A stretch of 64,000 nucleotides of DNA from an uncultured Paracoccaceae bacterium (GTDB lineage: Bacteria; Pseudomonadota; Alphaproteobacteria; Rhodobacterales; Rhodobacteraceae), in the NCBI GenBank assembly GCA_947498985.1, contig CANMMF010000001.1, positions 124,001 through 188,000 of the forward strand, given 5' to 3'. Numbering within the stretch: position 1 is the stretch's first letter; each line of letters opens with the position of its first letter. The translations under genes were made by a program, and so were the position numbers. Below the pieces are notes generated by a model. That model did not search any database and was not told the origin of the DNA. It saw only the letters and a program-made list of their open reading frames with translations. Positions 7,631-16,627 of this stretch are shown piece after piece.

Positions 7631-8689
7631 ATGCTCGATATTCTCAATGAATTCCAGCTGGTTGCCCTGACGGGACTGGTGGGCGGGTTGTGTCTGGGAC
7701 TGGCCGCGCGTCTGGGGCGGTTCTGCACGCTGGGCGCCATCGAAGACCTGCTTTACGGCGGATCGAGCACGCGCATGCGGATGTGGGGCGTGGCCATCGG
7801 CATCGCGGTGACCGGCGCGTTCGGGCTGATGCAGAGCGGCCTGCTGGTGGCCGAGGAGACCTATTATCTCTCGATCCAGTGGATGCCGGCGGCCTCGGTC
7901 ATCGGCGGTCTGGTCTTCGGCTATGGCATGGCGCTGGCGGGCAATTGCGGCTACGGCGCCATCGCCCGGCTGGGCGGCGGCGATCTGCGCAGTTTCGTGA
8001 TTGTGCTGGTGATGGGCGTGTCAACCTTCATCGTGCTCTCGGGCCCGCTGGCACCGCTGCGCGTGGCGCTTTTTCCGCAGACGGAGGTCGTGTCGGCGAC
8101 ACCACCCGGCATCGCGCATCATCTGGGCGCGGCCACCGGGCTTTCGGTGCACCTGCTCGGCATGCTGATCGGTGCGGTGATCCTGGTCGCCTCGGCGGCG
8201 CACAAGCCGCTTTGGGAAAAGCCCGCCGCTGTGTTCTGGTCGGCTGCGGTGGGGCTGGGCGTGCTGATCGGCTGGGCGGGCACCTCCTGGGTGGCGCATG
8301 AAGGGTTTGCGGCGGTGCCGGTTGTTTCCCACTCGTTTGCCGCGCCTCTGGGCGAATCGATCCTGTGGTGGATGATCGGCTCGGCGCAGCCGATCTCCTT
8401 TGCCGTGGGCTCGGTGGCCGGGGTCTGGGCCGGGGCGTTCATCGGCTCGCTGATCAAGGGGCATTTCCGGTGGGAAGCTTGCGAGGACCCGCGCGAATTG
8501 CGCCGCCAGATCATCGGCGCGGCGCTGATGGGCGGCGGCGCGGTGGTGGCCATCGGGTGCTCGATCGGACAGGGGCTCACGGCGTTTTCGCTGCTGGCCT
8601 TCTCCGCACCGCTGACCTTCCTGTCGATCTTCGCCGGGGCGGCCATTGGCCTGCGGCAGCTGATTGTCGGGTTCCAGCCCGCGGAGTGA
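7631..8689 (+). CDS. soxT: SoxT-like YeeE/YedE sulfur-compound transporter
   Basis: This 352-residue polytopic membrane protein belongs to the YeeE/YedE (DUF395) family, whose characterised member TsuA imports thiosulfate. It consists of two related halves with about nine to ten membrane segments. It keeps the small Cys/Gly-rich motifs RFCTLGAIED near residue 30, GNCGYGAIARLGGGDLRS near 105, and GCSIGQG in the second half; such cysteines relay thiosulfate in TsuA. Genes like this often accompany soxR/soxS and are called soxT. It starts 139 bp after soxR and is convergent with the ligase gene that follows. Confidence 0.85.
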   Translation: MLDILNEFQLVALTGLVGGLCLGLAARLGRFCTLGAIEDLLYGGSSTRMRMWGVAIGIAVTGAFGLMQSGLLVAEETYYLSIQWMPAASVIGGLVFGYGMALAGNCGYGAIARLGGGDLRSFVIVLVMGVSTFIVLSGPLAPLRVALFPQTEVVSATPPGIAHHLGAATGLSVHLLGMLIGAVILVASAAHKPLWEKPAAVFWSAAVGLGVLIGWAGTSWVAHEGFAAVPVVSHSFAAPLGESILWWMIGSAQPISFAVGSVAGVWAGAFIGSLIKGHFRWEACEDPRELRRQIIGAALMGGGAVVAIGCSIGQGLTAFSLLAFSAPLTFLSIFAGAAIGLRQLIVGFQPAE

Positions 8690-8746
8690 GCCCGCGGCGC
8701 GCCCGGCCTGTCGCAAGGATCGCGAGACTTCGGACCCAGCGCCGTC

Positions 8747-10303
8747 TCAGGAGGGCGGATCACCCGCGTGATCCTGCGCCAGCGCGCTTTTCAGGATCTT
8801 GCCGGTGGGGCCAATCGGCAGATCGCGCAGATGGATCTCCTGCGGCACCTTGTAGCCTGCAAGCTTGTCGCGGCAGGCGCGGCGCAGCGTGTCGGTGTCA
8901 AGGTCCCGCCCGGCTGCCGGTTGCACATAGGCGATGATCTCCTCGTCGCCCTCCACCACCCGGCCCAGCACCGCCGATTGCACCACACCCTCGCAGGCGT
9001 TTAGCACCGCCTCGACCTCTGCGGGATAGACGTTGAAGCCCGAGCGGATGATCATCTCCTTGCTGCGTCCGACGATATAAAGCGCGCCATCGGGATCGAC
9101 ACGCGCGCGATCCCCGGTGCGCAGCCAGCCGTCCGGCGTGATCGCTTCGGCGGTGGCGGCGGGGTTGCGGAAATAGCCGTCCATGCGTGAAGGCCCGCGG
9201 GCCCAGAGCTCTCCGACCTCGCCGATATCCGCCTCGCTGCCATCCTCGCGGGCGACCCGCACCTCGCAGCCGGGGGCGGCACTGCCGATGGCGTTGCCTG
9301 ACACTTTCATGCCATCGGGCACCCGGGCGATGGGCGTCATCTCGGTGCAGCCATAGCCATTGCCGAAGGGCAGGCCAAACGTCGCCTGCATCCGGTCGAT
9401 GAGCGCAGGGTCCACATTGGCGCCGCCGGTGCCGGTGAACCGCATGCGCCCGCGCCCCAGCGCGATGCCATGTTCGGAGGCGTGGTCGAGCAGCTTGGCA
9501 TAGACCTGCGGCACCGCCACCATGAAGGTGATGCGTCCGTCGGCGATGTCGCGCGCCAGACCGCCGGGATCAAAGCGCGGCACCAGCAGCGCCTCGGCGC
9601 CCGCTATCGCGCAGGTCACCAGGCTGGAGCCGAGCCCGATGGCATGGCTGAGCGGCGCCACGATGTAGAAGACATCGGCATCGGTGACCCTGCGGCTCCA
9701 GGCGTGGCTGGCCCCCTGATAGAGCAACGCGCGATGGCCCAGCATCACGCCCTTGGGCCGCCCGGTGGTGCCGGAGGTGAACATGATCACCGCAGGCGGC
9801 GTGCCGGTCTCGGGCGCGCTCTCGAAGGTCTCCGACAGCGCGAGCGCACCCACCGCGTTCTCGACCCCGAGCGCAGCGGCGGCCTCCGCGTGGCCGCGCG
9901 CGGCGGGGCTTTCCAGCGTATAGACCGCCAGACGCGGCTCCAGCGTCTCCAGCATCGCGGTCACTTCGGAGGTGGCGATGCGCGCGTTGATCGGTGCCGC
10001 CACGCCACCCGCGGCACTCACTGCAAGGATCATCACCACGGAGGTCACGCTGTTTTCGTTGATCACGGCCACGCGGTCGCCATCGCGCACGCCATGGTCG
10101 CGGAGAAGCTGCGCGCCCTGCGTGATAGCGCGGTCATAGTCGGCAAAGCTCAGGCGGCGCGTCGGATCCGCGAGGCCCGGCGCATCCGGGCGCACGCTGG
10201 CCTGAAACCGGATCGTCTCGTGCAGACGTGGCGGCAGCGCGCCCAGCATCTGCGCTTCGTTTTCCGCGCGAAAGACCTGATCCATCGCCAATCTGTCCGT
10301 CAT
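8747..10303 (-). CDS. Acyl-CoA synthetase (AMP-dependent ligase)
   Basis: This 518-residue ANL-superfamily enzyme should activate a carboxylic acid to its CoA ester with ATP. Visible motifs are the P-loop MFTSGTTGRPKG, the GNGYGCTEMTP adenine-binding block, GWLRTGDRA, the hinge GRSKEMIIRSGFN, and the C-terminal catalytic lysine in PTGKILK. It is the third gene of a unit with the TAXI binding protein and fused permease: its ATG at 10303 overlaps the permease stop. An imported acid would therefore be activated at once. The reading frame stays open far upstream into the permease gene, but that part is antisense-frame noise. The substrate cannot be read from sequence. Confidence 0.9.
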   Translation of the reverse strand: MTDRLAMDQVFRAENEAQMLGALPPRLHETIRFQASVRPDAPGLADPTRRLSFADYDRAITQGAQLLRDHGVRDGDRVAVINENSVTSVVMILAVSAAGGVAAPINARIATSEVTAMLETLEPRLAVYTLESPAARGHAEAAAALGVENAVGALALSETFESAPETGTPPAVIMFTSGTTGRPKGVMLGHRALLYQGASHAWSRRVTDADVFYIVAPLSHAIGLGSSLVTCAIAGAEALLVPRFDPGGLARDIADGRITFMVAVPQVYAKLLDHASEHGIALGRGRMRFTGTGGANVDPALIDRMQATFGLPFGNGYGCTEMTPIARVPDGMKVSGNAIGSAAPGCEVRVAREDGSEADIGEVGELWARGPSRMDGYFRNPAATAEAITPDGWLRTGDRARVDPDGALYIVGRSKEMIIRSGFNVYPAEVEAVLNACEGVVQSAVLGRVVEGDEEIIAYVQPAAGRDLDTDTLRRACRDKLAGYKVPQEIHLRDLPIGPTGKILKSALAQDHAGDPPS

Positions 10304-12288
10304 GCCTCTGGTTCCAGTTTTTCGACGCGTCCGCGCAGGATCCACGCCCCGGCCACGGCCAGGGCTGTCAGGACCGCCCCGAGCGCGCTGGTGGCCAGAT
10401 GCCCCACCCCCCAGAGTGGCAGACCCGGTGCAGCAAAGCAAAGTCCTCCGGCGACCATCAGAGCCCGCACCACCTGCCCCGACGCGCGGCCGGGCAGCCG
10501 CCCGATGCCGTAGACATAGCCTTGCAGGGCAGAGGCCAATACCGCCACTCCCACAAGCGCCGACACCGTCACGCCGATGATCTCTCCGGTCTCGCCGATC
10601 AGCAGCAGGGCCGGGTTCAGCACAAAAAAGAACGGCACGAAATAGATGATCGCGCCCAGTTGCACCGCCTTGAGACCGGTGCGCATCGGATCGGTGCCCG
10701 CGACCGAGGCGGCGGCAAAGGCGCCGATGGCCACCGGCGGCGTGATGAAGCTGAGCATGCCCCAGTAGAGGATGAACATGTGGACCGCGAGCGGCTCCAG
10801 CCCCGCCTGCACCAACGACGGCGCCAGCACCACGGCCAGAAACACATAGGCCGCGGTGACCGTCATGCCGATGCCGAGGATGAAGCTGGCCACGGCCCCC
10901 ATCATCAAGAGCGCCAGCGTCGAGCCGCCCGCCAGATGCACCAGCGCGTTGGTCAGACCGCCGATCATGCCGGTGACCACCAGCGCGCCCACCACGAGGC
11001 CGATGCCGGCCAGGATGGCCGCGATCTCGACCAGCAGCCGTCCGGTGGCAAAGAGGAATTCCGTGAGGCGGGTCAGGCTCATCCGGTCGCGGCTGGAGAA
11101 AAGCTGGTTGATCACCAGCAGCAGGACGGTGGCATAGAACGGCGCGATGGCCTCGCGCTGCAGGCCGACCAGCATCCAGATCAGCGCCGCGAAGACGATG
11201 ATGAAATACCAGCCGTCGCGGATCGTCTGTGCAAGCGACGGCAATTCGGCTCGCGGCAGGCCCTTGATGCCCGCGCGCGCGGCATAGGCGTCCGCCCCGA
11301 TGAAAAGGCCAAAGAAATACAGCGCCGAGGGGATGATCGCGGCCACCGCGATCTCGATATAGGGCACGCCCAGAAAGTTCGCCATGACAAAGGCCGTAGC
11401 TCCCATGATCGGCGGCATCAGCGTGCCCCCGGTCGAGGCGCAGGCCTCCAGCCCCGCCGCGTAGAGCCGGGGAAAGCCCGAGCGGTTCATCGCCGGAATG
11501 GTCAGCGTGCCGGTGGTCAGGATGTTGGAGGTGACGGAGCCCGACATCGACCCCATGAGGCCTGAGGAGAACACCGCCACCTTGGCCGCGCCGCCGCGCA
11601 CATGGCCCAGCAGCGCAAAGCTGAGATCGATGAAGAACCGCCCCGCCCCGGTGAATTGCAGCGCCACGCCAAAGACCAGAAACCCGATCACCAGCGAGGC
11701 AAAGGCCTTGATCGGCAGACCCAGCATGCTTTGCTGCGACATGATGTGGAACATGCCGGTCTGCTCGACACTCATGGCAAAGCCGGAAAACACGCCGGGC
11801 ATGGAGGCGGCGTAGACCGGGTAAAGCGACAGCACCGCGATCACGATGAGGATGGCCATGCCACCCGCGCGGCGCGTCGCCTCCATCACGATGACCCACA
11901 TGAGCAATGCGGCGTAGCGGGCGGGTTGCGGCGCAGTGTATTCCCAGGCCTGAATGACCATGGTCTCGGCCATCCATGCGAAATAGCTCAGGATCGCCGC
12001 GCAGATCGCGGCAAGCGCCAGATCCACCGGCCAGATCCAGCGGCCCGCCACACGCAGCGGAAAGAGCAGGAAGGTCAGCGGCAGAAGGCAGGCGAGCAGC
12101 CAGTAAAGATAGGCGTTCTCCAGCAGCATCACCCCGGTGGTGCGCCCGAGATTGAACACCTGGTTGACCGTCAGCGCAACGGCGAGCCCCGCGCCCGCGA
12201 TCACGAGAAGACGCGCCCAATTGGCCAGAACCGGGCGCGCCGCGACGGGGGCGTCAGCCGCCCCCGCATTCGGGTCTTCTTGCGTCAC
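10300..12288 (-). CDS. TRAP transporter fused permease (TAXI system 1)
   Basis: A 662-residue integral membrane protein joining the small (DctQ-like, four-helix) and large (DctM-like, about twelve-helix) TRAP permease domains, the arrangement typical of TAXI-TRAP systems. The N-terminal part covers roughly residues 25-170. The DctM domain contains the conserved SGSVTSNILTTGT and ACASTGGTLMPPIMGA blocks and a C-terminal YWGMLSFITPPVA. It starts with GTG at 12288, overlapping the stop of the binding-protein gene by four bases, and its stop overlaps the ligase start. Transport would be secondary, driven by an ion gradient. Confidence 0.95.
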   Translation of the reverse strand: MTQEDPNAGAADAPVAARPVLANWARLLVIAGAGLAVALTVNQVFNLGRTTGVMLLENAYLYWLLACLLPLTFLLFPLRVAGRWIWPVDLALAAICAAILSYFAWMAETMVIQAWEYTAPQPARYAALLMWVIVMEATRRAGGMAILIVIAVLSLYPVYAASMPGVFSGFAMSVEQTGMFHIMSQQSMLGLPIKAFASLVIGFLVFGVALQFTGAGRFFIDLSFALLGHVRGGAAKVAVFSSGLMGSMSGSVTSNILTTGTLTIPAMNRSGFPRLYAAGLEACASTGGTLMPPIMGATAFVMANFLGVPYIEIAVAAIIPSALYFFGLFIGADAYAARAGIKGLPRAELPSLAQTIRDGWYFIIVFAALIWMLVGLQREAIAPFYATVLLLVINQLFSSRDRMSLTRLTEFLFATGRLLVEIAAILAGIGLVVGALVVTGMIGGLTNALVHLAGGSTLALLMMGAVASFILGIGMTVTAAYVFLAVVLAPSLVQAGLEPLAVHMFILYWGMLSFITPPVAIGAFAAASVAGTDPMRTGLKAVQLGAIIYFVPFFFVLNPALLLIGETGEIIGVTVSALVGVAVLASALQGYVYGIGRLPGRASGQVVRALMVAGGLCFAAPGLPLWGVGHLATSALGAVLTALAVAGAWILRGRVEKLEPEA

Positions 12289-13436
12289 CAGCTCTCGAAA
12301 TAGGGGTTGAAACCCGCCTCCTGCAGAGCGGCAAACCGGGCCGCGGCCCAGGCGGATTTGAACGCCTCCTCATCCGCATGTTCACCGCCCGTGACCTCCG
12401 CCCAGGTGTCCGACAGCACTTTCTGGCGCTCCAGCAGACGGTCCTGATTGGCCTGATCGTCCTCGGTCCACTTGCCAGCCTCTTTCCAGTAGCGGATCGC
12501 GCCCTCGTGGAACGGCATCACATAGCTCAGCCCCTGCCGCTCCGGATCCCAGCCATAGGCGCCGGGCGCCTCGTCCTTGTACTGGGGATAAAGCTCCGCC
12601 ATCGCCTTGGTGAATCCGTAGACCGTGGCCTCCTCGACGCTCTCATAGGTCACGAGGTTGGGGTAGCGGTAGACCGCGAAAGGCAGGCCTCCGGAGGGCA
12701 CTTCGTTGCCGGATGTCACGGTCTTGGCCTCGAACCACGGCGCGAAATCCTTCAGCCTCGCCCAGCCTTCGGCATTGTATTGCGGAAAATGCGCCCAGGT
12801 CATGCCACGGCTGGAAGCGGCCAGCTTGGCCGAGGTGCCGCTGTCTGTAACCGCGATGCCCGCATCCACCTGCCCATTCACATAGCCATCGAGCCAGGCG
12901 CCAAAGCCCGGAAACTCCACGATTTCCACGTCGTCCCAGCTGAGCCCGCCATAGGTCAGATACGCCTCTGCCAGCAGGTTGAGCGCAGGCGAGCCGACGA
13001 TCTGCGCCACGCGCTTGCCCTTGAGGTCGGCGGGATCGTTGGAGCCGATCTCCGGGTCGATGGCAAACCCGATGCCGCCATCGGAGATGTTGGACATCAC
13101 CAGCCGCACCGGCTGCGGCCCCCACTGACCGCGATCGGCGAACTCGAAGATGCCCTCCTGACTGTAGAACACGCCGAACCCGGTAGAGCTGAACTGCGCC
13201 GCCCCCTGCTTCAGCGGCGCCTGCCGCGAGATGTCGTTGTCGCCCGGGATCGGGCGCAGGTTCACGCCATGCGCCTCCTGCAGGGCCGCGCCGACCGCCA
13301 CCATCTGGGCAAAGCCCGCCGCGGTGGTGGAATAGGTGGTGACGGCGATCGTGGATGGCAGCTCGTCCTCCGCCTGGGCCAGGCTGCCGGCAAAGGTCAA
13401 AGCGGCAACAAGCCCCCCCAGAATGGGTTTGCGCAT
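12285..13436 (-). CDS. TAXI-family TRAP substrate-binding protein 1
   Basis: Periplasmic binding protein of the first TAXI-TRAP system, 383 residues with a Sec signal ending near AQA (about residue 22). The NMT1/TAXI fold is recognised from the TTYSTTAAGFAQM opening, GDNDISRQAPLKQGAAQFSS, and the LKGKRVAQIVGSPALNLLAEA hinge region. It is first in a minus-strand unit with permease and ligase and is divergent from an enoyl-CoA hydratase gene. A copy of the island's palindromic operator lies in the shared promoter interval. Its closest match in the window is the second binding protein at 27.2-28.3 kb, which has the same layout. Confidence 0.93.
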   Translation of the reverse strand: MRKPILGGLVAALTFAGSLAQAEDELPSTIAVTTYSTTAAGFAQMVAVGAALQEAHGVNLRPIPGDNDISRQAPLKQGAAQFSSTGFGVFYSQEGIFEFADRGQWGPQPVRLVMSNISDGGIGFAIDPEIGSNDPADLKGKRVAQIVGSPALNLLAEAYLTYGGLSWDDVEIVEFPGFGAWLDGYVNGQVDAGIAVTDSGTSAKLAASSRGMTWAHFPQYNAEGWARLKDFAPWFEAKTVTSGNEVPSGGLPFAVYRYPNLVTYESVEEATVYGFTKAMAELYPQYKDEAPGAYGWDPERQGLSYVMPFHEGAIRYWKEAGKWTEDDQANQDRLLERQKVLSDTWAEVTGGEHADEEAFKSAWAAARFAALQEAGFNPYFESW

Positions 13437-13536
13437 GATATATCCTCCCTGTTTTCGGGGGTCGGTCTTCGTTTTTTGCGTGACGACTCCCCGCGATCAG
13501 ACTACCCATCCGGGCGGGTGATGCAAAACAAAATTG

Positions 13537-13554
13537 AAATTCGCAGAGCGAAAC
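13537..13554. promoter_or_regulatory. IclR-type operator, site A
   Basis: AAATTCGCAGAGCGAAAC contains the perfect palindrome TTCGC-aga-GCGAA. It lies between the divergent TAXI binding-protein gene and the enoyl-CoA hydratase gene, 13 bp before the hydratase ATG. Related palindromes occur in the other promoter intervals of the island (near 17.7, 19.87, 22.07, 27.07 and 32.9 kb). Confidence 0.65.
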
Positions 13555-13566
13555 AAAGGGGGCAGG

Positions 13567-14346
13567 ATGAGCGACGAGGCCAGGGTCAATGTCACACGAC
13601 GCGGGGCGGTGGCGGAGCTGGAGATCGACTTTATCGCCCGGCGCAATGCGCTGTCGCTGGATCTGCGCGAGTTGATGCATGACGCGATGTTCGATCTGCA
13701 GGCCGATCCGGAGGTGCGCTGCATCGTACTGACCGGCGCGGGCGGCGTGTTCTCGGCAGGCGGCGACATCAAGAGCATGGACGGGCTCACGCCCCTGGCC
13801 GGGCGCGCGCGCCTGCAACGTCTGCACCGGCTGGTCCGCCTGCTCATCGAAGGCGAGACGCCGGTCATCGCGGCGGTCGAAGGCTATGCCGTGGGTGCGG
13901 GCCTGTCGCTGGCGGCGGCCTGCGACGTGGTGGTCTCGGCCGAGGACGTGGTCTGGTCCTGCGCGTTCAACCGGCTCGGACTGATGCCGGATATGGGATC
14001 GGCCTGGACATTGCCCGCGCGCATGGGGCTGGGACAGGCCAAGCGGATCATGCTGACGTCCGAGCGGTTCACCACGGCGCAGGCGCAGGCCTGGGGTCTG
14101 GTCGAAGAGATGACGGCCAAGGGCGACGCGAAGGCGCGCGCCCACGCCATGGCCGACGAGATCGCCGAACGCGCGCCGGGGGCCGTGGCCGTGACCAAGG
14201 CCTGGCTCGCCCGTGGGCCGCTGGGATTGGGGCAGGTGCTGGCGGCAGAGGCCGACGCGCAGGCGATGCTCTTTGCGACGGATGACTTCGCCGAGGGGCG
14301 TGCGGCCTTCGCCGAAAAACGTGATGCGCGGTTCGAGGGCAAATAG
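13567..14346 (+). CDS. Enoyl-CoA hydratase/isomerase family protein
   Basis: A 259-residue crotonase-fold protein. It has the oxyanion-hole blocks GGVFSAGGDIKSM and EGYAVGAGLSLAAACD. At the site where hydratases carry the second catalytic glutamate, the sequence reads GLMPDMGSAW. An aspartate there is typical of isomerase-type crotonases such as PaaG-like enzymes, so isomerisation of an unsaturated acyl-CoA is at least as likely as hydration. The ATG at 13567 follows a GGGGGCAGG site. It is transcribed alone, divergently from the TAXI transporter and under operator site A. Confidence 0.85.
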   Translation: MSDEARVNVTRRGAVAELEIDFIARRNALSLDLRELMHDAMFDLQADPEVRCIVLTGAGGVFSAGGDIKSMDGLTPLAGRARLQRLHRLVRLLIEGETPVIAAVEGYAVGAGLSLAAACDVVVSAEDVVWSCAFNRLGLMPDMGSAWTLPARMGLGQAKRIMLTSERFTTAQAQAWGLVEEMTAKGDAKARAHAMADEIAERAPGAVAVTKAWLARGPLGLGQVLAAEADAQAMLFATDDFAEGRAAFAEKRDARFEGK

Positions 14347-14454
14347 CCCGGTTGCGTGTTGCGATGCGCAATAGGGGCAGTTCGCCCCGATCGGAGCCCG
14401 GCGCGCGACGCCAAAGCCGCGCAGACGCCCGCCACACCGCTTCATCCTGCCGCA

Positions 14455-14505
14455 ATACTTTGGGGGTCCGGGGGCCAGAGGGTCTGGGGGGGCTGGCCCC
14501 CAAGC
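14455..14505. repeat. GC-rich inverted repeat between convergent genes
   Basis: GGGGGCCAG at 14470-14478 and CTGGCCCCC at 14493-14501 pair perfectly around a G-rich loop, next to a CTTTGGGGGTCC word. This style of sequence recurs near gene ends in Rhodobacteraceae genomes. It lies in the 246-bp gap between convergent genes and could end transcription, but has no clear T tract. Confidence 0.5.
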
Positions 14506-14592
14506 GCGTCGGGTCGCCAAAGGCGATCCGAAAGGTTCTTGCCCGCGCAACGCGAACCCGCAGATGGGCGGTCCCCGAAACCGGAAGACCCG

Positions 14593-15441
14593 CTAGGGCC
14601 TGCGCTTTCCTTTCTCGGCCATCGCCTGCCAGTCCTCCTCCGTCAGCGCATCCAGTTCGGAGAAGGACGACGCGCGCTTCAGCCAGTTGCCGCCGTCGAT
14701 CACGATCTGCTCGCCATGGATGAACCCGGCCTGCGGGCTCAGCAGATAGGCGGTCAGGTCCGCAAACTCGTCATGCCGTCCGGGGCGGCCCACCGGCGGG
14801 CGGTTTTCCATTTTGCTGCCCAGACCGGGGCGCGGATAGAGGTTGTCCCACGCGCCCGGGGTCGGGAACGGGCCGGGGGCGACGGCGACAAACCGGATGC
14901 CCTTCGGCCCCCACTCCGCCGCGAGCGAGCGTGTCATCGCCAGCACACCGGCCTTGGCCATCGCCGACGGCACGACGTAGGGCGCACCGGTGAAAGCATA
15001 GGTCACGGTGATCGACATCACGCAGGCCTCCATCCCCGCCGCGAGCCAGCGTTTGCCGCAGGCCAGCGTCATGTAGGAGGTGCCATGCAGCACGATGTTC
15101 AGCACCGCATCCACCGCGCGCGGCGACAGCGTCTCGAACCGCGCGGTGAAATTGCCCGCGGCGTTGTTGATCAGCGTGTCGGGGGGCGTATCGTCCCAAA
15201 GCCCGTCCAGCGCGGCCTCGATGGCCTCGGGGTCGCGCACGTCGAGCGCGGCAAAGCGCACGCGCACGCCATGGGCGCTTTCGATTTCGCGGGCGGCCTC
15301 GGCCAGCACCGCCTCTCGGCGGCCCATCAGGACCAGCTCTGCGCCAAGACCGGCCAGCCGCTCGGCCATGGTGCGGCCCAACCCGGTGCCGCCTCCGGTG
15401 ATCAGCACGCAGCGTCCGTCGTAAAGACCGGGCTGGAACAT
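14593..15441 (-). CDS. SDR oxidoreductase, 2,4-dienoyl-CoA-reductase-like
   Basis: This 282-residue short-chain dehydrogenase has the nucleotide motif TGGGTGLGRTMAERL and NNAAGNF. A central segment ITVTYAFTG...VVPSAMAKAGV followed by LAAEWGPKGIRF and APGPFPTPGA closely follows the pattern of mitochondrial-type 2,4-dienoyl-CoA reductase, with the expected Tyr and Lys. It would reduce dienoyl-CoA esters during breakdown of unsaturated acids with NADPH. Its ATG at 15441 shares a base with the stop of the acyl-CoA dehydrogenase gene, so the two are translationally coupled. Confidence 0.85.
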   Translation of the reverse strand: MFQPGLYDGRCVLITGGGTGLGRTMAERLAGLGAELVLMGRREAVLAEAAREIESAHGVRVRFAALDVRDPEAIEAALDGLWDDTPPDTLINNAAGNFTARFETLSPRAVDAVLNIVLHGTSYMTLACGKRWLAAGMEACVMSITVTYAFTGAPYVVPSAMAKAGVLAMTRSLAAEWGPKGIRFVAVAPGPFPTPGAWDNLYPRPGLGSKMENRPPVGRPGRHDEFADLTAYLLSPQAGFIHGEQIVIDGGNWLKRASSFSELDALTEEDWQAMAEKGKRRP

Positions 15442-16601
15442 CAATGCGACTCCTGCCAGGTGCGGCTTATCGAGCGGGCGATCACCAGTTGCTGGATCTG
15501 GCTGGTGCCTTCGTAGATCCGCAGCAGCCGCACGTCGCGATAGATCCGCTCCACCGCATATTCGGCCATGTAGCCCGCACCGCCATGGATCTGCACCGCG
15601 CGGTCGGCGACCCGGCCCACCATCTCGGTGCAGAAATACTTCGCGCAGCTGGCCTCCTGGATGGCCTTGCCCTCCCGGTCGTAAAGCGCCGCGGCATCGC
15701 GCACCATGCACTGCGCCGCGTAATGTTCGGTCTGGCTGTCGGCGAGCATCGCCATGACCAGCTGATGCTCGGCAATCGGCTTGCCGAAGGTCTTTCGCTC
15801 ATGCGCATAGGCGAGCGATTCCGCGATCAGCCGGGATGCGGTGCCGGTGGCGGACGCGGCGATGTTGATCCGCCCGCGATCCAACACTTTCATCGCGGTC
15901 TTGAAGCCCCGGCCCGGTACCCCGCCGACGATGTTTTCCGCCGGCACGCGCACATCCTCGAAGATCACGTCGCAGGTCTTGGTGCCGCGCTGGCCCATCT
16001 TTCTGTCGGGCTGGCCAAGACGCAGCCCCGGCAGATCGGCAGGCACCAGAAAGGCGCTGATCCCGGCGGCGCCTTTCTGGTCGGGCTCCGAGCGCGCCAT
16101 CACCGTGAAAAGGCCCGCGCGTGGCGCGTTGGTGATGTAACGCTTGGTGCCGTTGAGGATATATGCGTCGCCGTCCTTGTCGGCGCGGGTGCGGATCGCC
16201 GAGGCGTCGGAGCCCGCATCCGGTTCGGTCAGCGCAAAGCTCGAGACGATCTCTCCGGTCGCCAGACGCGGCAGGTATTCGGCCTTCTGCGCGTCGGTGC
16301 CGTCGATCACGATGCCCTGGCTGCCAATGCCGATATTGGTGCCGAAGACCGACCGGAAGGCGGTGGCGGCGCGGCCCACGATCATCATGATCTCCGCCTC
16401 CTGCCGCATGTTCAGCCCCAGCCCGCCGTAATCCGGCGCGATGGTCAGGCCAAAAAGCCCCATCTCGCGCATCTCCTGCACGATCTCGCGGGGCACATCG
16501 TCCTCCGCCTCGATCCGCGCTTCGTTCGGAATGAGCCGCTCTTCGACAAAGCGCTCGACGCTCGCGCAGACCTGCCGGAACGTGTCCGTGTCCAATCCCA
16601 T
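15441..16601 (-). CDS. Acyl-CoA dehydrogenase
   Basis: A 386-residue flavoenzyme that introduces an alpha,beta double bond into an acyl-CoA and passes electrons to ETF. Motifs include FALTEPDAGSDASAIRTRA for FAD and substrate binding, GGAGYMAEYAVERIYRDVR, and the C-terminal YEGTSQIQQLVIAR, where the glutamate is the usual catalytic base of the family. Length is standard. It is second in the minus-strand NPD - dehydrogenase - SDR unit, 26 bp after the NPD gene and overlapping the SDR gene. Chain-length preference cannot be read. Confidence 0.93.
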   Translation of the reverse strand: MGLDTDTFRQVCASVERFVEERLIPNEARIEAEDDVPREIVQEMREMGLFGLTIAPDYGGLGLNMRQEAEIMMIVGRAATAFRSVFGTNIGIGSQGIVIDGTDAQKAEYLPRLATGEIVSSFALTEPDAGSDASAIRTRADKDGDAYILNGTKRYITNAPRAGLFTVMARSEPDQKGAAGISAFLVPADLPGLRLGQPDRKMGQRGTKTCDVIFEDVRVPAENIVGGVPGRGFKTAMKVLDRGRINIAASATGTASRLIAESLAYAHERKTFGKPIAEHQLVMAMLADSQTEHYAAQCMVRDAAALYDREGKAIQEASCAKYFCTEMVGRVADRAVQIHGGAGYMAEYAVERIYRDVRLLRIYEGTSQIQQLVIARSISRTWQESH

Positions 16602-16627
16602 ATCTGTCCTCCCCGGTCGGGGCCCCG

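Noticed and set aside
10304-12220. Upstream extension of the acyl-CoA ligase frame, which would give a 1,157-residue fusion
   Set aside because: The extra 639 codons lie out of frame inside the fused TRAP permease gene and read as Gly/Arg/His-rich noise; the true start is the ATG at 10303.
14455-14505. A CRISPR-like or tandem repeat
   Set aside because: It is a single inverted repeat with G-rich loop; there are no repeated units or spacers.
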